Source of the DNA: Pseudomonadota bacterium
Lineage (GTDB): Bacteria; Pseudomonadota; Gammaproteobacteria; Burkholderiales; Gallionellaceae
Direction: 5' to 3'
Assembly: GCA_021782365.1 (NCBI GenBank)
Contig: JAJXVB010000001.1
Coordinates: 1 to 64,000 of the forward strand
Length of the DNA: 64,000 nt
Positions 58,245 through 64,000 of this stretch are shown in pieces. Both the position numbers and the translations under genes were made by a program. The notes beneath the pieces were generated by a model. That model made no database searches and had not been told where the DNA came from. It worked only from the letters and a program-made list of their open reading frames with translations. Numbering within the stretch: position 1 is the stretch's first letter; each line of letters opens with the position of its first letter.

Positions 58245-60803
58245 TCATAGCAGCCTCTCGAATTCATCCAACGGCAAAGGCTTGCTGAAGAGATATCCCT
58301 GGAATGCATTGCAGCCGCGCAGGTCGAGAAATTCGAACTGCGCCTGTGTTTCCACGCCCTCCGCGATCACCTTGAGCCCCATCGCCTCCGTCATCGCGAT
58401 CACAGTCTGAACGATGGCCGCGTCGTTGGGATCCGTCGTGATATCGCGCACGAAAGACTGATCTATCTTGATCTGATCGAGCGGCAGCCGCTTAAGATAC
58501 TGCAGCGAAGAATATCCCGTGCCGAAGTCGTCTATCGAAAACCCGACACCCAGCCTGTTGATCTCGCGCATCTTCGAGATCGTTTCCTCGACATGTTCGA
58601 GCACGACACTCTCTGTCAGCTCAAGCTTCAACCGCGAAGGATCTGCACCCGACTCCTTCAGCACACGCGCCACCTCTTCCACGAAATCGACTTGTCTGAA
58701 CTGAACCGAGCTGACGTTCACCGCCAGGACAAGATCCCTTGTCAGCGCGTTTTTCTCCCAGCGCTTCAACTGGCCGCAGGCGCGCTCAAGAACCCACAAG
58801 CCAATCGGCAGTATCAGACCAGTCTCCTCGCACAGGGGTATGAAATGCGCTGGCGGTATCAGGCCCCGTTCAGGATGTGCCCAGCGCAGCAATACTTCCG
58901 CACCAATCGGCCTGCACTTTCCGTCGACCTGCAGCTGGTAATAGAGGCGGAACTGTTCGTCGTTTAACGCGCTGTGCAGCTCAGTTTCCATCTGTACGCG
59001 CGCCTCAAGGGTCGCCTGCATTTCCGGGTCATAGAAACGTATCGCATTTCTTCCCGAGGCCTTGGCCTGATACATCGCCGTGTCTGCGAACTTCAGCAGG
59101 TTGTCGATATTTTCCTCATGGCCACGGAACAGCACGATGCCGATGCTGGACGTCGTGTGGTGAACATACTGATTGAGCTGATAAGGCGCATTCAATGCAC
59201 CCCTTACCTTTTCACCGACGAGTTCCGCCTGCATTACCGCAACGTTCACCTGCTCGCTCAACATCTCGAGCACGATGACGAATTCGTCTCCTCCCAGACG
59301 GGCAACGCTGTCTCCCTCCCTAACGCATTCCTGAAGGCGGCGCGCAACTTCGACAAGCAGCATGTCACCCATATCATGCCCCCGGCTGTCATTGAGCTTT
59401 TTGAAATCGTCGAGATCCAGAAACATCAGCGCGGCATGGCCGCCATTCCGGTCGCTTGCTGCAACTGCCTGATGCAGCCGGTCCATGAGCAGACGCCTGT
59501 TCGGCAACCCCGTCAATTCATCGAAAAAAGCCAGCTGATGTATCTTCTGTTCGGCCGACTTGCGTTCCGTGATATCCAGAAAGGTCGTCACCGCACCCAG
59601 CACCTGGCCGCTCTTGATGATGGGATGAGACCAGTATTCGATAGAAACCGCGACACCATCCTTGCGCCAGAAAACCTCATCGTCCACATGGCTCGCCTGT
59701 CTATGCCTGAAAACCTGATAGACCCTGCAAGATTCGGCCGGATAGGGACTGCCATCGGCATGAGAATGATGGATCAGGCCGTGCGTGACCTTGCCCACGA
59801 TTTCGCTCGCATCCGAATATCCCAGGATGCGCAGGAAGGCCGCATTCACGAAGGTGCACACGCCATCGTTGTCGACGCCGTAGATGCCTTCAGCGACTGA
59901 ATCGAGCAGGCGCTGCAGGTTTTCCTGGGCGTCCTGAAGCGCTTGCTGGGCAAGCTTGCGCTCGGTGATGTCTCGACATGCCCCATATACCCTGCCGTCT
60001 GGAAGCAATGCGACATTGAGCTCCATCGGGATCTTTACACCATCCTGTCTGACCAGGCGTATTTCCCTGACATGGCGGTCGCGATCGGCAAGTATTCCCC
60101 TGGCCTCCAGACGATAGCGCTCTTTCCAATCCTCCGGCACCAGATCGAATACGGTCATCTCATATAGGCTCTTTCGGCTATAGCCCAGGATCCTTAACAT
60201 CGCATCGTTGACATAGACGATGCTGCCGTCGCGCTTGCAGATGAAAACCGCATCCGGGGAATATCTTAACGTCATGCGCGATCGCATCTCGCTTTCGCGA
60301 AGCGAATTGGTCATCTCACGCGCATGCTGTTCGGTGAGATTCATCCTTCTCAGGTATTCCTGCTCCAGCGCCTCAAGTTTGCCCGCATTCTGTTTCTCGA
60401 TCGCCCTGTCGTAGATGCTTGCGAGAATCGCGAATAGGAACCAGAAAAAGGCCGATGTATGCAGCGATTCGACTTGCAGCACCCAGCCTTGCCTTAGAGA
60501 CAGGTGTCGCATCAGCATGACGCCTGTTGCCATGAATAATGCGCATAGAACGATGACAAGTGCGCCTATTTTCCTTGCGCGCATCAGCATGAAGCAGAAA
60601 AATGATGCCAGCATCACGGGAAGTGCAGAGATGCCCTCAAATGAATGAGTGCCTGCCGCATTAAGGACCGCAAGACATAGCGTGAAGCTTCCTGTCAGCA
60701 TCCATAGCATGGCTATGCGCCCTGTATTCTTGCGCATGCGCTGCAGATGGACCCATGCAGCATAAAAACCTATCATTGAGATCAGGAGCGGGGAAACTTG
60801 CAT
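58245..60803 (-). CDS. Membrane PAS-PAS-GGDEF-EAL protein
   Basis: From ATG 60803 the product has 852 residues. Five or six membrane helices (1-130) form an integral sensor. Two PAS domains follow (about 175-290 and 300-415). The GGDEF domain has LDLDDFKKLND and RLGGDEFVIV (GGDEF 504-508) with I-site REGD five residues before. The EAL domain (about 600-852) reads EVLLRW instead of EALLRW, but NVSSVQF, ELTES, DDFGTGYSSL, KIDQSFV and AEGVET are intact. It could make and degrade c-di-GMP. Track start at 60953 is too early; GGAG lies seven bases before ATG 60803. It is 31 bases after the adjacent cyclase gene. Confidence 0.92.
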   Translation of the reverse strand: MQVSPLLISMIGFYAAWVHLQRMRKNTGRIAMLWMLTGSFTLCLAVLNAAGTHSFEGISALPVMLASFFCFMLMRARKIGALVIVLCALFMATGVMLMRHLSLRQGWVLQVESLHTSAFFWFLFAILASIYDRAIEKQNAGKLEALEQEYLRRMNLTEQHAREMTNSLRESEMRSRMTLRYSPDAVFICKRDGSIVYVNDAMLRILGYSRKSLYEMTVFDLVPEDWKERYRLEARGILADRDRHVREIRLVRQDGVKIPMELNVALLPDGRVYGACRDITERKLAQQALQDAQENLQRLLDSVAEGIYGVDNDGVCTFVNAAFLRILGYSDASEIVGKVTHGLIHHSHADGSPYPAESCRVYQVFRHRQASHVDDEVFWRKDGVAVSIEYWSHPIIKSGQVLGAVTTFLDITERKSAEQKIHQLAFFDELTGLPNRRLLMDRLHQAVAASDRNGGHAALMFLDLDDFKKLNDSRGHDMGDMLLVEVARRLQECVREGDSVARLGGDEFVIVLEMLSEQVNVAVMQAELVGEKVRGALNAPYQLNQYVHHTTSSIGIVLFRGHEENIDNLLKFADTAMYQAKASGRNAIRFYDPEMQATLEARVQMETELHSALNDEQFRLYYQLQVDGKCRPIGAEVLLRWAHPERGLIPPAHFIPLCEETGLILPIGLWVLERACGQLKRWEKNALTRDLVLAVNVSSVQFRQVDFVEEVARVLKESGADPSRLKLELTESVVLEHVEETISKMREINRLGVGFSIDDFGTGYSSLQYLKRLPLDQIKIDQSFVRDITTDPNDAAIVQTVIAMTEAMGLKVIAEGVETQAQFEFLDLRGCNAFQGYLFSKPLPLDEFERLL

Positions 60804-60834
60804 CAGGCTCTCCGCAGAAACAATCTGAAGTGAC

Positions 60835-62172
60835 TCATCCTTTTTCCTGCTCCTTATCAAAGAAGCAGATCCGGTTGCGCCCCTCGTTTTTCGCCTGATA
60901 CATCGCGGCATCCGCGCGTTGCAGGATGTCCTCCTGGCCTCTGCCGTGGTCAATGAAAAGCACGGCGCCTATGCTCGACGTGCAATGGTGCTCGATCAGC
61001 ACCCTCTCCTGACCATGTGGCTGGTAATGCAGGAAGTAGGCTTCCGCCAATGCCATGCGGATCTTTTCAGCCACCCCTTGCGCAATCGAGAGGGATTGAT
61101 CGTGATCGGCAGCCAGATGAGCCAGCATCACAACGAACTCATCCCCGCCGAATCTCGCGACCGTATCTTCTTCTCTCAGGCAACCGCTGATGCGACGTGC
61201 AGCCTCGACCAGCAGAAGGTCTCCCGCCGCATGGCCAAACTTGTCGTTGAGCGGCTTGAAATTATCCAGATCGATGAAAAGAAGTGCGCCGTAATAGCCG
61301 CCTCGCGAACAGGCCGCCAAAGCCTGAGCAAGCCTGTCATTCAGAAGCCTGCGGTTGGGAAGGCTTGTCAGGGTGTCGTAGAAGGCAAGTTCGTGCAGCT
61401 GGTTGGTTGCCTCGTTGATGCGGCTTTGCAGGATGGCGCGTTCGTGCTTCAGATCGGCTGCCATCTGGTTGATGCCGCGCGACAAAATGGAAAACTCGCG
61501 TATGCCGCTCTCCTCTTCAACGCGCGCGTCGAGATGCCCTTCGCCTATCGAATGTATCGCCTGGCTAAGCTTCGTGATCGGCGTGATGATCCTTCGGGTC
61601 GCGATCTGCACGAGATAAAGCGTCAGAAGCAGGAAAAGCGCCGTCATCAGAAACGCGAACTTCAAAAGCGCCAGTTTCTGGCTGTGGGTAGATTTCCTGC
61701 TCAATTCGAGCACCACTGCGCCTGCCTGCTCTACGGCAGGCTTTGCGTCCGTATCGCTTAAATCGATCTGGGTGGAAAGTATCGGGCGATAAAGCAGAAG
61801 CACCTTGCCGTCCTCGTATATCGGGTTCTGAGGATTCACAAGGCTCTGCGCATTCCTGATACCGGAAAGATCGCCTGCATTCGCGATCACCTGCTGCTGC
61901 GCATTGATCAGCTCGATTCCCTTGACATCGGATTCCTGCAAAGCGCTTTGGGCGATGCCGTCGAGATACATCCTGTTCCCCGAAAATACCCCGTATTCGC
62001 TGATCGCAGAGAGCTGACGGGCAAGCTGCTTTCCGCGTGCGATCAGATTGCGATCGAGATCTGCATATCTGTCATGCAAAAGGAAGGCTTCCAGAAGGAT
62101 CACCATGACCATCAAGGGCATCAGCGTGAACCAGACCACATGCGTTCGTATGCTGAATTTTCTTCTATTCAT
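60835..62172 (-). CDS. CHASE8/HAMP diguanylate cyclase (YfiN/DgcN-like)
   Basis: The product has 445 residues. One membrane helix (about 12-31), then a periplasmic sensor (about 32-165) whose opening LARQLSAISEYGVFSGNRMYLDGIAQSALQESDVKGIEL resembles the CHASE8 region of YfiN/DgcN. A second helix (about 166-190) leads to HAMP (about 191-245) and then GGDEF, with RFGGDEFVVM (342-346) and I-site REED five residues before. The synthase residues are intact. The start ATG 62172 overlaps the stop of the periplasmic binding-protein gene (ATGA), which suggests that protein regulates it, as YfiR regulates YfiN. Confidence 0.9.
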   Translation of the reverse strand: MNRRKFSIRTHVVWFTLMPLMVMVILLEAFLLHDRYADLDRNLIARGKQLARQLSAISEYGVFSGNRMYLDGIAQSALQESDVKGIELINAQQQVIANAGDLSGIRNAQSLVNPQNPIYEDGKVLLLYRPILSTQIDLSDTDAKPAVEQAGAVVLELSRKSTHSQKLALLKFAFLMTALFLLLTLYLVQIATRRIITPITKLSQAIHSIGEGHLDARVEEESGIREFSILSRGINQMAADLKHERAILQSRINEATNQLHELAFYDTLTSLPNRRLLNDRLAQALAACSRGGYYGALLFIDLDNFKPLNDKFGHAAGDLLLVEAARRISGCLREEDTVARFGGDEFVVMLAHLAADHDQSLSIAQGVAEKIRMALAEAYFLHYQPHGQERVLIEHHCTSSIGAVLFIDHGRGQEDILQRADAAMYQAKNEGRNRICFFDKEQEKG

Positions 62173-63080
62173 CGCGTATCCCCCGATGATTTCTTGATCT
62201 GAAGAAAAATCGCCTCGTCCGATCCGATGACCATCCCGAAGGTTCCGGCCACCGACCGATTGACGGCGATACTGTATTGTTGCGGATATTGCGCCTCTGG
62301 CAATTTTCCCGTTTGTGCATATGAAGCGGCAGCGTTTGCCGTCTGCAAGGCGAGTTGCTCGGGTGTGGAGAAAATCGCGCACAGCGCCCCTGCCCTGACA
62401 TAGGCCTCGGAAAACCCGACCAGGGGAATGCCATGGCGATAGCTCGACAGGAGGATGTTTCTGATGCTGTTGGCATTGTAGATTTCGCCCTCCGGCAACG
62501 CGAGCAGCACATCGCTCTCTGTCAAAACTTCTTCCAGATCGGAAGACAAGGTATCCCTTCCACCCAAATGCCTCGCGACCAATGTGTCCTGCCGGCGGGC
62601 AAGCTCGCTTCTTAATCCCGCGATATCCTGAGCATCGGTATAGAGTACGCCTATCCTCTTGCGCTTGGGCATCACGGCGTTCAGCATCTCGACCTGTCTG
62701 CGCCAGGGCTGGTCGACATAGATAGCGGTAGCCTCCCCCTGCTTGACCTCACGCAAACCCGCATAGGCTTTGCCCGGTATCATGGCCGCCAGCAAAGGCT
62801 GGGATGATTTTTCCGCGACGCGGTATGCAGCCCTTACCCCGACGCTCACGATCAGATCGGTCTTTTGTGAGTCGAAATCCTGAGCCTGCCTTACGATATC
62901 GACGCGCATGCCCTTGGGAACATCCTGTTCGAATGCCTTTGCAAAGCGCTGATACAAGGGCGCGTTGTCGCTCAATACCAGGAGTATGCGAAAGTCGTCG
63001 GCCCAAACATTCTTTGCAAATCCGCAAAGCAATCCCAGCATCAGGAGAAAAAAGGCAGGGATTTTTTTGGCCGATATCAT
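62169..63080 (-). CDS. Periplasmic ABC-type substrate-binding protein
   Basis: This 303-residue protein has a signal peptide (basic start, hydrophobic 9-21, cleavage near VWA-DD at about 27). The mature part looks like a two-lobed binding fold of the ABC_sub_bind type (FRILLVLSDNAPLYQRFAKAFEQDVPKG; KRIGVLYTDAQDIAGLRSEL; ESDVLLALPEGEIYNANSIRNILLSSYRHGIPLVGFSEAYVRAGALCAIFS). No ABC permease or ATPase gene is in the run. It lies one base from the TonB-receptor stop and overlaps the cyclase start, so a sensory rather than transport role is likely. Confidence 0.85.
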   Translation of the reverse strand: MISAKKIPAFFLLMLGLLCGFAKNVWADDFRILLVLSDNAPLYQRFAKAFEQDVPKGMRVDIVRQAQDFDSQKTDLIVSVGVRAAYRVAEKSSQPLLAAMIPGKAYAGLREVKQGEATAIYVDQPWRRQVEMLNAVMPKRKRIGVLYTDAQDIAGLRSELARRQDTLVARHLGGRDTLSSDLEEVLTESDVLLALPEGEIYNANSIRNILLSSYRHGIPLVGFSEAYVRAGALCAIFSTPEQLALQTANAAASYAQTGKLPEAQYPQQYSIAVNRSVAGTFGMVIGSDEAIFLQIKKSSGDTR

Positions 63081-63081
63081 C

Positions 63082-64000
63082 TCACCAGTCCAGCGTCAGC
63101 GTGACATATCCGCGGCGGTTGAAGAGGTTGCTTGCGATATATTCGGTATAGGCCTGGTTCAGGAGGTTCTGCAGCACGAGTGCGATGCTGCCCTTGACGC
63201 CGCCTGCAAGGGCGAGCGCCCTGGCTATCCTCACATCGATGCGGCGCTCGATCGGCTGATAATCGATGGCGCCCCTGTCGAAAGGCTGCATCGCGGCCTG
63301 GTAGTAACCCGATGCGCTGAAGGAATAATCATGCGGCAGGCGCACCATGTATAGCGCGCTCGCGCTGTTGCTCGGTATGCTCGCAGCCAATATGTCGCTG
63401 TTTGCAGGGTCCGAAGACGCCATGATCTTCTGGCCGCTTGCCGCCAGAAGCACGCCATTGCTGGCAGCCCATGCGTGCGCGAAATTCACCGTCAGGCTGT
63501 TGTCCTGGTCGAACTCGTGCTTCACCGTCGCCTCGAACCCGTGATATTCGCCCGTCATCCCGTTCACGAAACTTTTCGCAGTGGATGAAAGATAGATGCC
63601 GTTGCTCAACTGGTCGCTATAGAGCCTCAGATCGATGGAAGTCGCCCAGTCGGGAAATTCCCCGATATAGCCTATCTCTCTCGAGACCAGTTTCTCTGGC
63701 TGAAGGCCCGGAGAATTCATGACAGGCGCGGGTATATACAAGGCGCCTGGCTGAAGCAAGGGATAGCTGGTCTCGACCGTTGAAGGCGCCCGGTAGGCGA
63801 CTGATACGCCTGCGCGCAGCGTCTGCTCTGGCGTCACATGATAATTCAGCGCAATGCGGGGCGAGGTGTTGAACTGCCCCAGGTCATCCTTCTCGAACAT
63901 GCCGCCCAGATTGAGCAGCCACTTTGGCGAAATGCGCCATTCGTCGTGCGCGAACGCCCTGTATTCGCTGTAGACATAGGATGAGGAATAATACTGCGAG
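63082..64000 (-). CDS. TonB-dependent receptor, 5' end beyond the window edge
   Basis: The frame runs off the right edge. The visible 306 residues are the C-terminal part of an outer-membrane beta-barrel. They include EYRAFAHDEWRISPKWLLNLGG and FNTSPRIALNYHVTPEQTLRAGVSVAYRAPSTVETSYP. Also typical are LQPEKLVSREIGYIGEF and the last strand NRRGYVTLTLDW, ending in an aromatic residue. The signal peptide, TonB box and plug are outside the window. The ORF track begins at an internal methionine (63900), but the reading frame clearly continues. It would move a bulky ligand across the outer membrane; its partner gene encodes a periplasmic binding protein. Confidence 0.9.
   Translation of the reverse strand, partial: SQYYSSSYVYSEYRAFAHDEWRISPKWLLNLGGMFEKDDLGQFNTSPRIALNYHVTPEQTLRAGVSVAYRAPSTVETSYPLLQPGALYIPAPVMNSPGLQPEKLVSREIGYIGEFPDWATSIDLRLYSDQLSNGIYLSSTAKSFVNGMTGEYHGFEATVKHEFDQDNSLTVNFAHAWAASNGVLLAASGQKIMASSDPANSDILAASIPSNSASALYMVRLPHDYSFSASGYYQAAMQPFDRGAIDYQPIERRIDVRIARALALAGGVKGSIALVLQNLLNQAYTEYIASNLFNRRGYVTLTLDW

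Noticed and set aside
62169-63080. Calling the binding protein part of an ABC importer
   Set aside because: No permease or ATPase gene is adjacent within the window; coupling is to a cyclase and a TonB receptor.

Overview
The window is a gene-dense bacterial chromosome segment with about 60 protein genes, no gap over 300 bases, and no rRNA, tRNA, CRISPR or insertion sequence that I could see. Gene content and order point to a betaproteobacterium: gloB-methyltransferase-rnhA-dnaQ, sdhCDAB-sdhE-gltA-sucAB on one strand, a three-gene pntAA/AB/B transhydrogenase, dapC-dapD and dapE with pilU and prmB, and hpnCDE. The many c-di-GMP and PAS sensor proteins, hpnCDE and a heme-c sensor make a Nitrosomonadales/Gallionellaceae-like organism plausible, but that is inference.

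Layout. 1-4 kb: the 3'-truncated end of a histidine kinase, a cold-shock protein, two small unknown genes and a NarX/NarL-like two-component pair, all on the minus strand. 4-6 kb: a phosphohexomutase translationally coupled to a putative 2-oxoglutarate/Fe(II) oxygenase. 6-10 kb: the pnt transhydrogenase operon and two small envelope genes. 10-18.7 kb: mutL, an MFS symporter and miaA on plus, then a flavoprotein, a hydrolase, dnaQ, rnhA and a methyltransferase on minus, then gloB. 18.7-25 kb: a nucleotide-sugar operon (ugd, rmlB, rmlD, rmlA, rmlC, a sugar-1-phosphate nucleotidyltransferase) ending in an APS kinase. 25-32 kb: zapE-VOC-purT, a class I aldolase, a diguanylate cyclase with a heme-c motif, and an EamA transporter. 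31.6-40.3 kb: a long plus-strand run of lysine biosynthesis, pilU, an ArsC-like protein, prmB and squalene synthesis genes. 40.3-49.1 kb: the TCA-cycle cluster on minus. 49.2-53.6 kb: mdh, an ankyrin protein and the AmmeMemoRadiSam triad. 53.8-64 kb: a signalling island. It holds a giant hybrid kinase coupled to an HD-GYP regulator, convergent with a four-gene run of TonB receptor (truncated by the window edge), periplasmic binding protein, CHASE8-like diguanylate cyclase and GGDEF/EAL protein.

The most notable observations are these. (i) The TonB receptor/binding protein/diguanylate cyclase/GGDEF-EAL arrangement looks like an outer-membrane-to-c-di-GMP signalling system. (ii) Seven-base-phased repeat arrays occur in three places, two of them inverted arrays abutting stop codons (33.7 and 46.6 kb) and one translated inside sdhE. 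(iii) Matching TAGGAA...CCTA palindromes lie upstream of the two-component operon and of a small coiled-coil gene, suggesting an operator. (iv) An APS kinase without an obvious sulfurylase partner sits in a nucleotide-sugar operon.

Start codons in the ORF track were often too far upstream. I moved many to starts that overlap the previous gene's stop (ATGA or TGATG) or follow a visible Shine-Dalgarno sequence. All functional calls are from reading motifs; no database search was possible.
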